A stretch of DNA of 64,000 nucleotides from Magnetospirillum sp. GTDB taxonomy: Bacteria; Pseudomonadota; Alphaproteobacteria; Rhodospirillales; Magnetospirillaceae. The notes beneath the pieces were generated by a model. It worked only from the letters and a program-made list of their open reading frames with translations. It ran no database searches and was not told the origin of the DNA. The position numbers and the translations under genes are program-made. Positions 1-11,200 of the stretch are shown piece after piece. Each line of letters starts with the position of its first letter. The stretch's first letter is position 1. The stretch is taken from NCBI GenBank assembly GCA_016183945.1, contig JACPDP010000029.1, forward strand, positions 11,354 through 75,353, in the 5' to 3' direction.

Positions 1-3000
1 AAATTCCACGCCGATCTGGTCAACGCCCTGGATGACGTGTCCGCCTATGCCGCCGAGGCCGCCGACCGGGCCGCCGAGGCCAAGACCGAGGCCGACGACG
101 CGCGCGTCAGCGCCACCCTGGCGGAAACCGCGGCCGCTCAGCACGACGTCGCCACCGCCGAAAGCGCCCGAGATGACGCCATCGCCGCCGCCAACCGTGC
201 CCATGCCAAGTATCTGCTGGCCCAGACCGCCTATGAGAACGCCGCCACCGCCGCCGCCACGGCGCAGAGTGCCGCCGACAACGCCGACCGCTGGTCGGTG
301 ACGCGGGGCGACACCACCTCGCTGAACACCGCCGCCCAGGCCAAGCTGTCCGAGGCGTCCAAGGCGATGGCCTCCGCCGCCGCGCAGGACTCCACCGCCG
401 CCAAATGGGTCGATGCCGCCACCCAATGGGCGGTGGACGCGGCCGGCGAAGGTGCCGCCTCCGGTGCCGCCAAGCTGGCGGCCGAAGCCGCCGACGCCGC
501 GGCCGATGCCGCCGCCGTGGCCGCCTCGAAGCAGAAGGCCTCGGCGGCGTCCGACGCCGCCTCGGCCCAGTCGAGCAAGGCGTCGCTGGCCGCCACCGAG
601 GCCGCCACCGCGGCGGTGCAGGACACCGATCTCAGCGATGCGGTGGACCAGGCCGAGGCCACCGCCATCGCCAATCTGGCGGCCCTGGCGTCGCAGAAGG
701 CCGCCGACGCGGCGACGGCCTACGCCACCATCGGTGCCGCCACCACCGCCGCCGACGCCGCCGTCGCGGCGACCCTGGCCGCCAGCCTCGCCGCCGACGC
801 GGTGGCCGCCGCCGACAGTGCCCGCAGCCGTGCCGACACCCTGATCGAGAAAATGGGCGGACAGTTGGCCACCGCCGCCGAGGCTCAATACGCCACCGCG
901 AACGCCGCCGCGAACGCCGCCGCCGGTCACCGCCTTGCCGCCGAGGCCGCCCGGCTGGCCGAGGACGCCGTCACCGCCCGCACCGAAGCGGACGCCGCCG
1001 CCACCGAGTCCGACAATGCCGAGGCCGCCCGTCTGGCCGCCAAGGCTTACGCCGGCCGCGCCGAGACGGTGGGTCTCAAGTCCCATGCCGGGCAGGTCGC
1101 GGCGGGAGACATCGTCGCCAGCACCGCCAACGCCACCACGGCGGGTGGGGCCGGCGCCGACCTGGTGATCGGTACCGGCGGCGCCGAGGCCCTGTCGGGC
1201 GGGGTGGCGGCCGATACCTTCCGCTTCACCGCCGCCAACAAGTCGCCCTCGACGGCGATGGACACCATTGCCGATTTCGTCTCGGGCACCGACAGACTCG
1301 AGTTCGAGGGCATGGCCGGCGTCACCTACGACGCCAGCCCCTACACCTACACCACCTCGGTCAACGCCACGGTCGATGCCATCAAGAATGCCGGCACGGT
1401 CGCCAACGAGATCGTGTTCTTCAGCGACGGCACCGACGGCTATCTCTACGTCAAGGGCGTGGGGACCGGCGCCACAGGCTATGACGACACCCTGATCAAA
1501 CTGAGCGGCGCAACCACCGCGCCGGTGCTGGGCTCGGTGGTGATCGGCGGCGGGGCACAGAGCGGTACCGGCGCCGCCGACGTGCTGAGCGGCGGCATCG
1601 GCATCGACACCCTGATCGGTGGCGCGGGCGCCGACACCCTGACCGGCGGCTCCGGTGCCGACGTGTTCCGCTACACCGCCAAGACGGAGTCCAACACCGG
1701 CGGCATGGACGTCGTCACCGATTTCCAGACCGGCGTCGACAAGCTTCAATTCACCGGCATGGCCGGGGTTGCCTACAGCAACACCGCCTACACCTATGCC
1801 GGCACCCTGGCCGAGACCATCACCGCCATCCGCGCCGACGCCGCCACCGCCAACACGGTCGTCTGGTTCACCGACGGCGCCAGCGGCTACGTCTATGTGC
1901 ATGGGGCCGGCAGCGGCACCGACTTCGACGGCAGCTTGGTCAAACTGGCCGACATGTCGCCGGCCGCCCTGGCGGCGCAATTCGCCAATCTGGCCGCCGA
2001 CGAGGCCTCGCGCGTCAAGCGCGATGCCGACGCCGCCGAGGGCTCCGCCGCCGCCGCCGAGTCGGCCAAGGCGCTGTCCGACGCCCAGACTCTGGCGGCG
2101 GAACAGGCCGCCGCCGCCGACGCCGCTGCGGCCCAGGCCGCCGCCGACGCCCGCGAAGCGGCCCAGGCGCGCGCCGACGACTACGCCACCCAGAAGACCC
2201 TGGCGGAGAGCAACGCCTACGACGCCGCTCACGCCTTCCGGCTCGAGGCCGAGGCGGCGCTGACCGCCGCCACCGCCGCCGCCACCGCGGCGCAGAAGGC
2301 CGCCACCAACGCCCAGTCCGCCGAGGCGCAGACCCAGGCCGACCTCGCCGCCGCCGAGGCCGCCAAGGCCGGCGCCGCCCTGGCCGCCGCGGCCGACGCC
2401 TCCGCCGGTCACGGCACCGCCGCCGCCCTCGAAGTGGTGGCCGCTTCGGCCGCCTCCACCGCCGCCGCCAAGAAGGCCGGCCAGGCCGCCGCCTCGGCGA
2501 CGGTGGCGCAGGATTCGTCGGGCGCCGCCACCGCGTGGCGCAACGGTTCCGCCATTGACGACCGTATCGCCGCCGAGGCCGCCGAGGCCGCCGCCGCCAC
2601 CAATCTCGCCAACGCCAAAACCGCCTATAACACCGCCGCCGCCGACCAGAGCACCGCCGAGGCGGCCCTGTTGCAGACCCAGATCGACAAGGCCACCGCG
2701 GCGGCATCCTTGGCCTCGCGTACCACCGCCTACAACGACTCCGTCACCGCCTACGCCAGTTCGGCCGGTGAGGATGCGGCGGTGCGGGCCGCCTGGGCCT
2801 CGGCCCGCGACAACGCCGAAAGCGCCATGAACAGCGCCCAGAGCGCCTATGATCGCGCCGCCGCCGCCGAGACCGCGGCGCAGAGCGCCTACGATCTCGC
2901 CACCGCCACCGCCAGCAAGTCGGCCACCTCGCTGAGCGCCGCCCAGCAGGCCCTCACCGAAGCCGCTGCGGCGACCGGCTACCAGCAGCAATACGAACTG

Positions 3001-6000
3001 TCGTCGGAAGCCGCCGCCCAGGCCCAGGCAGACTCCGCCCTGACCACCGCGCTGGAGGATGTCAACGCCGCGTTGACGACAGCCGAGGACGAGGTGGCGT
3101 TGGCGCAGGCGGGGGCCACCGATGCCGCCTTCTATGCCGCTCAGGCGAATTTCAACTACACCACTGTCACCAGCGCGGTGACATCGGCGTTGCAAGCCAA
3201 AACCGATGCCGCCGCCGCGCTGACCGCGGCCGAGGCGGCGCTGGACGATGCCGAAGCGGCCGAGGCGGTTGCCTACGCCAATACGCTGGCGGTCGACGAT
3301 GGGTCCACCGCGCTCAACGAACCGGCGACGTTCGCCTTGGGCCAGACGCAAGCCAAGGACGCCGCCACCAACGCCTATGCCGCGGCTCAGGCGGTGACGG
3401 CGCAGATCCAGGCGCTGCGCGATCAGGTGGCGGAGCAGGCCAAACTGGCGGAAGCCCAGTATGTGTTGGCGCAGCAGTCCAAGGGCGAGGCCGACACCTA
3501 TCAGGCCAAGCTGTCGGGCAACCTGACCGACGCCGCCCTGGCCTCGGAGACGGCGGTCGGCGGCAAGTTGGGCACCGTCGGCGTTGACACGCTGGTCGGC
3601 AATGGCGTCGACGAGATGCTGGTGGGCGGCGGCGGGGCGGATTCGCTGACCGGTGACGGCGGCGCCGACACCTTCCGCTTCACCTCGGCCACCGACTCGC
3701 CGTCCTCGGCGCCCGACACCATCACCGACTTCACCTCGGGGACCGATTTCATCCAGTTCAAGGGCGCGGCGGGGCTGACCTACAGCACGACGGCGTTCAC
3801 CTACACCGGCGCTTCGGTCACCGCCACGGTCACCGCCATCCGGGCGGCCTCGGCCAACAACGTGGTTCGCTTCTTCACCGACGGAACCGACGGCTACCTC
3901 TATGTCAAGGGCGCCGGCACCGGCACCAGCTTCGACGACACCCTGATCAAGCTGAGCGGCAAGACCACCGCCCCGGCCGCCGCCTCCATCGTGGTCGGCG
4001 AGGGCGGCCTCAAGAGCGGCGCCATCAAGGCCGATTCCGATGCCGCCTTCGCCTCGGACGTCGCCGCCGCCGCCGCCACCGCCGCCGACACGGCCACAGA
4101 TACGCTGGAGACCGGCATCGGGTCCCGGCAGACCGTCGACGCCGCTGCCCACCTGCACGGCGTTGCCGACTTCATGTCGCAACGCGTGGTGGATGCGCGT
4201 GCCGCCACCACCCATGCCGGCGAGAGGGCGGCCGCGGCTGCCACCGCCAAGGGGAATGCCGATGATCAGCTGACCCTCGCGCAGACCGACGACGCCGCCG
4301 TGCAGGCGGTGAAGAATAACGCCGGTGCAACCGCCGGCCAGATCAGCCAGGCCCTCGACGACGCCCAGGCCGCCACCGCCGCCGCCACCGCCGCCGCCGA
4401 CTACGCCAAGACGGCGGCCAGTGCCGCCGCCACCGCCGCCGCCGACTTCACCACGGTCAAGCAGGTCAAGGCCGAATACGACCAGGTGGTGGCGCGCTGG
4501 GCCGACAAGCTGACCGCCGACGCCGCGGTGGGGGACGGTAGCAGCGGTGCCGTCGAGGCTGCCGCCGACGCCGCCGCCAAGGTCGCCGCGGCCCAGGCCG
4601 CGTACAATACCGATAACGGCCTGGTGGCCACCAACACCGCCAAGGTGGCGGCCGCTCACGCCGCCTACGACGCGGTTTCGGCCACCAGCCCGGACGGCGA
4701 GGCGGTGGCCACCGCCAAGGCGGCGTGGGATGCGGCGGAAACCGCGCTGGCCAAGGCACAGACGGCGCTGGCCTCGGCCAGCAGCACCCTGACCTCGGCG
4801 CTCACCCAGAACACCGCCGCGCAGAACGCCCTCAAGGCGGCGCAGGCGGCGCAAGGCGCGCTCAACGACTGGACCGGCAAGGCCACCTTCAACGGCGGCG
4901 GCAGCGCCGACACCTATGCCGGCAGCTCCATCGACGACCGCGTCATCGGCGGCGGCGGGGCCGACACGCTGACCGGCGGCAGCGGTGGCGACCTGTTCCG
5001 CTACACGGCGGCCTCCGATTCCACCGCGGCGGCGATGGACCGCATCACCGATTTCACCTCGGGCACGGACAAGATCCAGTTCGAGAATGCCGCCGGGCTG
5101 TCCTACAGCACCACCGCCTATACCTTTTCGTCCACCGGCGCCGACGTGGCGGCCAAGCTGGCCAACACCATCACCGCCGTTCGGGCCGACGGCACCGTCG
5201 CCAACAAGATCGTGTTCTTCACCGACGGCACCGACGGCTACGTCTACGTCAACGGCGCCGGTACCGGTACCGGAACCAACTACGACGAGACGCTGATCAA
5301 GCTGACCAACGTGCGCGCGCTGCCGGCGGCCTCGTCCATCGTCATCGGCGGCGGCGCCATCACCGGCGATGCGGATGGCAATGCCCTGACCGGCAGCGCC
5401 GTCGGCGACACGCTGGTGGGAGCGGCGGGGGCGGATACCCTGACCGGCGGCGACGGCAAGGACGTGTTCCGCTACACCGCCAACGGCCAGTCGACCGCCG
5501 CGTCCATGGACGTCATCGCCGACTTCGTCTCGGGCACCGACAAGATCGATCTACAGGGCATCGCCGGCATCACCTACAGCACGACGCCGTTCGCCTGGAA
5601 CACCTCGGTGGCGGCTACCATCGGCGACATCGACGCCGCCGCCCTCGCCACGCCGGCCACCTACGACAACCGCATCTATTTCTTCACCGGCGGTGGGCAC
5701 GGCTATCTCTACGTCAAGGGTACCGGCTCGGCCGGCAGCACCAGCCACGACGGCACGGTGATCAAGCTGCAAGGGGTCACCAGCGCGCCGACCGGCAGCA
5801 GCTTCTTCGCCAACTGGTCGACGCTGACCAACCAGGAGACCGCGGCCCAGGCCGCCCTGGCGCAGCAGTATTTGACCGCGGCCGACAAGGCCGACGCCGA
5901 AGTCGTGCGCCTGGCCGGTGGCGCCGGCGCCCTGGTGCAGACCTCGCTCACCTCTGCCGAGAGCGCCTATGCCGACATCGCCAACCGCCAGGCCGAGGCC

Positions 6001-8298
6001 GAGGCGGCGCAGGTGCGTGCCACCATCGCCACCCGCACCGACGCTTTCTCGGACACCGTCGCCGCCGATGCCACCAGCGCCTCGGACAATGCCAAGCTGA
6101 CCGCCGCCCAGTTGGTGCTGGCCAAGGCGGCTGCCGACAATGCGGCCGGAGCCTTGGCCGACGGCCTGGCTCAGAGTGTCATCGACGGCTATGTGACCGC
6201 CGCCGATGTCGCCTACGCCGCCGCGGTGGCCAAGAAGGATCTGGCGGTGGCGGCGGCCGGCGACGCGGCGGCCAAGGCGGCGGCGGCCCGGGCGGTCGCC
6301 TCGGCGTCGAGTTCGGTCAACGTGCTCGCCGGCACCGGTGCCGCCGATACCTTGAGCGGCGCCAACGGCACCGTGGACATCCTGGTGGGTGGGGCCGGGG
6401 GCGACAGTCTGACCGGCGGCACCGGCGCCGACTATTATCGCTACACCGGCGCCGGCCAGTCGACCCAGTCGGCCACCGACACCATCGTGGGCTTCGAGAA
6501 CGCCACCGATAAAATTCAGCTGGTGGGCATGGCCGGGGTCGGCACCACGCCGACCGCCAATGGCTCGTTCGGCTCGGTGGCCCTTGCGGTGAGTGACATC
6601 ACCACCAACGGCGCCAACAACCAGGTGCATTTCTTCACCGTCGGCGCCGACGGCTATGTCTATGTCAAGGGCGCCGGCACCGGCACCAGCTTCGACGGCA
6701 CCCTGGTCAAGCTGGCCGGCATCGGCTCGGCCCCCGACGCGGCCACCTTCGTCACCACCGGCCAGACCGGGGTGGCCGACCTGACCGGCGGCGCCGGCAT
6801 CGACATCGTGGTCGGCACCGGCGGGGCCGACACCCTGTCGGGCGGCGCCTCGGGCGACTTCTTCCGCCTGCTGTCGAGCGGAGACTCGGCGGTGACGGTG
6901 GGTGGCGGTGTCGTCACCGGCATCGTCGGCATCGACACCATCACCGGCTTCCAGTCGGGTGTCGATCGAATCCACCTCAGCGGCATGGCCGGCGTCGCCT
7001 ATGGCACCAGCGCCTATGCCCTTTCGGCCGGCGCCGACGCCACCGCCAAGGTGATCGCTACCGTCAACGCCATTCGCGGCGACACGACCGTCAGCGACAA
7101 GGCGGTATTCTTCACCGATGCCACCGATGGTTATTTCTATGTGAAGGGTGCCGGCACCGGCACCAGTTTCGACGGTACGCTGGTCAAGCTGGCCGGTATC
7201 ACCAGCATCCCGCCGGGCGGCGCGCTGTCGGGCTGGACCGCCGACCATCTGGCGGCGCAGGCCGACGCCGACGCCGCCACCGCCCTGGCCTGGGCCGATG
7301 CCGCCGTCCGCGACGCCATCGAGGCCGGGTCCTATAAGGATGCCGCCCACGGTGCCGCCACCGGTGCCGCCGCGGTGATCGCCGCCCTGCACACTTCCGC
7401 CCTGGCCTCGGCGGCTTCGGCCGAGACCGCCCGGTTGCAGGCGCTCGACTACCAGACCCAGGCCACCGCCGCCGCCGATCTGGCCATCGCCAAGTTCAGC
7501 GCGGTCGGCAGCGTGCTGACCACATGGCTCAGCGACAATCCCTCGTCGTCGCTGTATGCCACGGCCACGACGCTGCAGGCGAAGGTGACCGCGGCCTCGG
7601 CACTGGCGACGTCCGCCAAGACCGCGGCGGCCAACGCCTATGTCGCGGCGGCCAACGCGAAGACCGCCGCCGACACCCATTCCGCCGGCGTGCCGGCCGA
7701 CATCCCCGCCGCCCGCGCCCAGGCCACCTCGGCCGCGGACGATGCCGCCACCGCCGCCAAGCAGGCCACCATCGCCAAGCTGCAGGCGCAGGCCGCCGTG
7801 CAGACCAACAACGATGCCCAGCAGGTCGACAACGCCTACACCCAGTTCCTGTCCCAGGCGGCGCAAGAACTGGCCCAACTGACCGCCCAGGCGCTGGCCA
7901 ACGCGGTGCCCAACGCGGTCGACGACACCAAGACCGTGCCCGAGGACGCCGGCGCCACCACCGTCAACGTGCTGTCCAACGACAAGCGCACCGATGGCGG
8001 CGCACTGGATTCGGCCACCATCGTCTCGGTGACCAACCCCGGCCACGGCACCGCCACCATCAGCGGCGGCAACATCGTCTATACGCCGACCGCCAACTAC
8101 AACGGTGCCGACAGCTTCACCTACACCATCAAGAACACCGTCACCATCAATGGCCAGACCGTCGAATCCTACGACACCGCCACGGTTACCCTGACCGTCA
8201 CCGCGGTCAACGATGCGCCCACGGCGGCGGCGGACTACGCTTCGGCGGCGCACCCGTCGACGGCGGTGACCGTCGGGACAGGGACACGCTGTCGGTGA
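1..8298 (+). CDS. Giant repeat surface protein, segment A (5' partial, ends in a frameshift)
   Basis: The reading frame is open from base 1, so the true start lies outside the window; GTG at 37 is only the first internal start codon. The product alternates alanine-rich, probably helical stretches (about 1-1110, 1960-3560, 4000-4880, 5810-6320 and 7230-7910; about 40% Ala in the first 80 residues) with seven copies of a module of about 110 residues. Each module carries GGxGADTLTGG-type RTX glycine repeats, then GADTFRF, D-x-ITDF-xSGTDK and DGTDGYLYVKGAGTG motifs, as in RTX or 'bluetail' C-terminal domains of type I-secreted proteins. A cadherin-like domain follows at 7914-8215. The stop at 8296 is caused by a frame change at about 8275; homology resumes at once in another frame (segment B). 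A cell-surface or extracellular role is inferred from domain types. No secretion genes are in view. Confidence 0.8.
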   Translation, partial: KFHADLVNALDDVSAYAAEAADRAAEAKTEADDARVSATLAETAAAQHDVATAESARDDAIAAANRAHAKYLLAQTAYENAATAAATAQSAADNADRWSVTRGDTTSLNTAAQAKLSEASKAMASAAAQDSTAAKWVDAATQWAVDAAGEGAASGAAKLAAEAADAAADAAAVAASKQKASAASDAASAQSSKASLAATEAATAAVQDTDLSDAVDQAEATAIANLAALASQKAADAATAYATIGAATTAADAAVAATLAASLAADAVAAADSARSRADTLIEKMGGQLATAAEAQYATANAAANAAAGHRLAAEAARLAEDAVTARTEADAAATESDNAEAARLAAKAYAGRAETVGLKSHAGQVAAGDIVASTANATTAGGAGADLVIGTGGAEALSGGVAADTFRFTAANKSPSTAMDTIADFVSGTDRLEFEGMAGVTYDASPYTYTTSVNATVDAIKNAGTVANEIVFFSDGTDGYLYVKGVGTGATGYDDTLIKLSGATTAPVLGSVVIGGGAQSGTGAADVLSGGIGIDTLIGGAGADTLTGGSGADVFRYTAKTESNTGGMDVVTDFQTGVDKLQFTGMAGVAYSNTAYTYAGTLAETITAIRADAATANTVVWFTDGASGYVYVHGAGSGTDFDGSLVKLADMSPAALAAQFANLAADEASRVKRDADAAEGSAAAAESAKALSDAQTLAAEQAAAADAAAAQAAADAREAAQARADDYATQKTLAESNAYDAAHAFRLEAEAALTAATAAATAAQKAATNAQSAEAQTQADLAAAEAAKAGAALAAAADASAGHGTAAALEVVAASAASTAAAKKAGQAAASATVAQDSSGAATAWRNGSAIDDRIAAEAAEAAAATNLANAKTAYNTAAADQSTAEAALLQTQIDKATAAASLASRTTAYNDSVTAYASSAGEDAAVRAAWASARDNAESAMNSAQSAYDRAAAAETAAQSAYDLATATASKSATSLSAAQQALTEAAAATGYQQQYELSSEAAAQAQADSALTTALEDVNAALTTAEDEVALAQAGATDAAFYAAQANFNYTTVTSAVTSALQAKTDAAAALTAAEAALDDAEAAEAVAYANTLAVDDGSTALNEPATFALGQTQAKDAATNAYAAAQAVTAQIQALRDQVAEQAKLAEAQYVLAQQSKGEADTYQAKLSGNLTDAALASETAVGGKLGTVGVDTLVGNGVDEMLVGGGGADSLTGDGGADTFRFTSATDSPSSAPDTITDFTSGTDFIQFKGAAGLTYSTTAFTYTGASVTATVTAIRAASANNVVRFFTDGTDGYLYVKGAGTGTSFDDTLIKLSGKTTAPAAASIVVGEGGLKSGAIKADSDAAFASDVAAAAATAADTATDTLETGIGSRQTVDAAAHLHGVADFMSQRVVDARAATTHAGERAAAAATAKGNADDQLTLAQTDDAAVQAVKNNAGATAGQISQALDDAQAATAAATAAADYAKTAASAAATAAADFTTVKQVKAEYDQVVARWADKLTADAAVGDGSSGAVEAAADAAAKVAAAQAAYNTDNGLVATNTAKVAAAHAAYDAVSATSPDGEAVATAKAAWDAAETALAKAQTALASASSTLTSALTQNTAAQNALKAAQAAQGALNDWTGKATFNGGGSADTYAGSSIDDRVIGGGGADTLTGGSGGDLFRYTAASDSTAAAMDRITDFTSGTDKIQFENAAGLSYSTTAYTFSSTGADVAAKLANTITAVRADGTVANKIVFFTDGTDGYVYVNGAGTGTGTNYDETLIKLTNVRALPAASSIVIGGGAITGDADGNALTGSAVGDTLVGAAGADTLTGGDGKDVFRYTANGQSTAASMDVIADFVSGTDKIDLQGIAGITYSTTPFAWNTSVAATIGDIDAAALATPATYDNRIYFFTGGGHGYLYVKGTGSAGSTSHDGTVIKLQGVTSAPTGSSFFANWSTLTNQETAAQAALAQQYLTAADKADAEVVRLAGGAGALVQTSLTSAESAYADIANRQAEAEAAQVRATIATRTDAFSDTVAADATSASDNAKLTAAQLVLAKAAADNAAGALADGLAQSVIDGYVTAADVAYAAAVAKKDLAVAAAGDAAAKAAAARAVASASSSVNVLAGTGAADTLSGANGTVDILVGGAGGDSLTGGTGADYYRYTGAGQSTQSATDTIVGFENATDKIQLVGMAGVGTTPTANGSFGSVALAVSDITTNGANNQVHFFTVGADGYVYVKGAGTGTSFDGTLVKLAGIGSAPDAATFVTTGQTGVADLTGGAGIDIVVGTGGADTLSGGASGDFFRLLSSGDSAVTVGGGVVTGIVGIDTITGFQSGVDRIHLSGMAGVAYGTSAYALSAGADATAKVIATVNAIRGDTTVSDKAVFFTDATDGYFYVKGAGTGTSFDGTLVKLAGITSIPPGGALSGWTADHLAAQADADAATALAWADAAVRDAIEAGSYKDAAHGAATGAAAVIAALHTSALASAASAETARLQALDYQTQATAAADLAIAKFSAVGSVLTTWLSDNPSSSLYATATTLQAKVTAASALATSAKTAAANAYVAAANAKTAADTHSAGVPADIPAARAQATSAADDAATAAKQATIAKLQAQAAVQTNNDAQQVDNAYTQFLSQAAQELAQLTAQALANAVPNAVDDTKTVPEDAGATTVNVLSNDKRTDGGALDSATIVSVTNPGHGTATISGGNIVYTPTANYNGADSFTYTIKNTVTINGQTVESYDTATVTLTVTAVNDAPTAAADYASAAHPSTAVTVGTGTRCR
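1140..7215 (+). repeat. Seven bluetail/RTX-like modules, first set
   Basis: Copies have their GADxFRYT-type motif near 1205, 1655, 3660, 4985, 5455, 6425 and 6850. Each runs roughly 300-340 bases and ends with a DGTDGYLYVKGxGTGxSFDGTLxKL motif. Copies at about 3905, 6665 and 7145 share long near-identical nucleotide runs over the last motif, which suggests recent duplication or gene conversion. Long alanine-rich stretches separate single modules or pairs. Confidence 0.75.
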
Positions 8299-11200
8299 CG
8301 GCGGTCTCGGCCGGCAGCTGGGGTACCGCCACCATCGTCGGCGGCAAGGTGGTCTACACCCCCAACGCCACCGCGCTGAAGGCGCTGGACAGCGACCAGA
8401 CCCAGACCGACACCGTCACCTATACCGTCAGCGACGGCCACGGCGGCTCCACCACGGCGTCGATCAACATCACCATCACCGGCGCCAACGACGCGGCGAC
8501 GCTGACCTCGGGCACCATCTCGACGCACGGGGCGGAAGATACCGCCTTCACCCTGACCACGGCGCAGTTCGACGCCTTCTTCAGCGACCCCGACAACCTG
8601 ACCAACCAGGCCGGCCGCGACAAGCTGGAAGGCATCAAGGTCACCACTCTGCCGTCGAAGGCGACGCTCGCCCTGAAGAGCATGGCGGCGCCGGTGGCGG
8701 GCGACATCATCATCGGCGCGGCGCCGGCCAACCCGACCCTGGGGACGAGCGCGGTCAATACCCTGGCCGGCACCGCCGGCGACGATCTGCTGATCGGCCT
8801 GGGCGGCGCCGATACGCTGACCGGCAACGCCGGAGCCGACACCTTCCGCCTGACCGCCGCCTCGGACTCGCCGTCCGGCGGCTACGATACCATCACCGAT
8901 TTCGCCTCGGGCACCGATCGCCTCCAACTGCAGGGAGCGGCGGGCCTGGGCTACGATTCAACCTTGGCCAATCCCTTTGCCACCTCGGTGGCCAACACCA
9001 TCAACGTGATCAAGGCGTCGACGGCCTACGCCAACAAGGTTGTCTTCTTCAGCGACGGTACCGACGGCTACCTCTATGTCAGGGGCAGCGGCGCCGCCGG
9101 CAGCGTCAGCTACGACGACACCCTGGTCAAACTGACCGGCAAGACGACGGCCCCATCGGCCTCCTCGGTGGTGTTCGGCGGCGGCGACATGTCGGGAACC
9201 GGCTCGGCCGACACACTGTCCGGCAGCGCCATCGACGATACCCTGACCGGCGGCGGCGGGGCCGATACGCTGACCGGCGGCCTGGGCGCCGACGTCTTCC
9301 GCTACACGGCCAAGACCGACTCCACTGACGGCGGCATGGACGTCGTTACCGACTTCAAGGCGGGCGTCGACAAGCTCCAGTTCGTCGGCATGGCCGGGGT
9401 GACCTATTCCAACACCGCCTATGCGTACCAGGGCACCGTCGCGGATACGGTCAGCCACATCGTCGGCAACGCCGCCAACAATACCATCCAGTTCTTCAGC
9501 GATGGCCTGAACGGCTATGTCTACGTCAAGGGTGCCGGTACCGGTACCGACTTCGGCACCAGCCTGATCAAGCTGGCCAACTACAATGCGGTGACGCTCA
9601 ACCAGGAAATCAGCCGCGCCGACATCGCCGCCGGCAACCTGATCCTGGTGCCCACGGCCGACTATGCCGGCAATGCCGGCTTCGGCTGGGCCGGCTTCGA
9701 CGGCACCGCCTATTCCGCCGGTTCGGCCACCACCACCGTGGTGTTCGATCCGGTCAACGATCTGCCGACCGTCGCCGCCAAGACTTCGACCGGGACCGAG
9801 GACACCACCCGCACCTTCTCCGCCGCCGACTTCTCCACCTTCAGCGATCCCGACGGCAATGCGCTGGCGTCGGTCAAGATCACCTCGCTGGCGAGCAACG
9901 GCACGCTTTATCTCAGCGGCACCGCCGTCACGGCCGATCAGGTCATTCCGGTGGCGCAGGTCGGCAGCCTCACCTTCGTGCCCAACGCCAATTTCAACGG
10001 CAACGCCACCTTCCAGTGGAAGGGCTCGGACGGCACCGACTTCGCCGCCAACCCGGCCACCATGACCATCGCCGTGGCGGGGGTGAATGACGCTCCCACC
10101 ACGGCGAGCAGCTCGGTGGCGGCCTCCGAGGACACCATCTACGTGTTCTCGCAGGCCAACTTCACCGGCGCCGTCACCGACGTGGATGGCGACGCGCTGT
10201 CCAAGATCCAGGTGGTGACGCTGCCCGGCAACGGCACGTTGCGCCTGTCCGGAACGGCGGTCACGGCGGGGCAGGAGATCCTCAAGGCCGATCTGCCCAA
10301 CCTGACCTTCACGCCGAGCGCCAATTTCAACGGCAGCACCACCTTCACCTGGAAGGCCTCGGACGGCACCGTCTATTCGGCGGCGGCCGGCACCATGACC
10401 ATCACGGTGGCCAGCGTCAACGACGCGCCGACCACGGCGCAGTCCCAGACGGTGACCACCCTGGAGGACACCGCCAAGACCATCACCGTCACCGCGTCCG
10501 ACCCCGAGGGCGACGCGCTGAGCTACGCCGTGCAGACCCAGCCGGTGACGGGCGGAACGGTGTCGGTGGTGTCGGGCAACCAGCTCCTCTTCACCCCCAC
10601 GGCTGGCTTCAACGGCAGCACCAGCTTCGTGGTCCGGGTCAGCGACGGGACCGCGACGGCCGATCAGACGGTGACGGTCAACGTCACCGCGGTCAACGAC
10701 GCCCCCACCCTGACCGCGACGGGCAGCCTGTCCACTGCCGAGGACAACGCCTACACCACCGGCCAGGTCACCGCCACCGACACGGACAGCGGCGACACCC
10801 TGACCTATACCGTGAAGTCGACCGATATTCCGGGGCACGGCACGGTGCAGATGAACAGCGCCACCGGCGCCTTCACCTATACGCCGCATGCCAACTATTT
10901 CGGCGCCGACACCTTCAAGGTCACCGTCACCGACGCCTCCGGCGCCACCGCGGTGCAGACCATCAGCGTCAGCGTCAGCGCGGTCAACGACGCGCCGGTC
11001 GTGGCGTCCACCTCGACCGCCGCGCCGCCGGATAGCGCCTATACCTTCACCCTCGCCGATTTCTCCGCCGGCTATTCGGACGCGGAGAGCGACGCGCTGA
11101 CGGCCATCCAGATCACGACGCTGCCCAGCCAGGGCACCATCACGCTGAACGGCACGCCGATCACCACCAGCGGCACCATCGCCGTCGCCGACATTCCCCA

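Noticed and set aside
5551..8253. Long minus-strand open frame (900 codons) opposite segment A, Gly/Val/Arg/Asp-rich
   Set aside because: It is the reverse complement of GC-rich repetitive codons; no start context, domain or motif, and it spans several module boundaries.
7524..8276. Upstream part of the segment B open frame
   Set aside because: Arg/Gln/Gly-rich out-of-frame reading of segment A; domain sequence starts only at about 8277.
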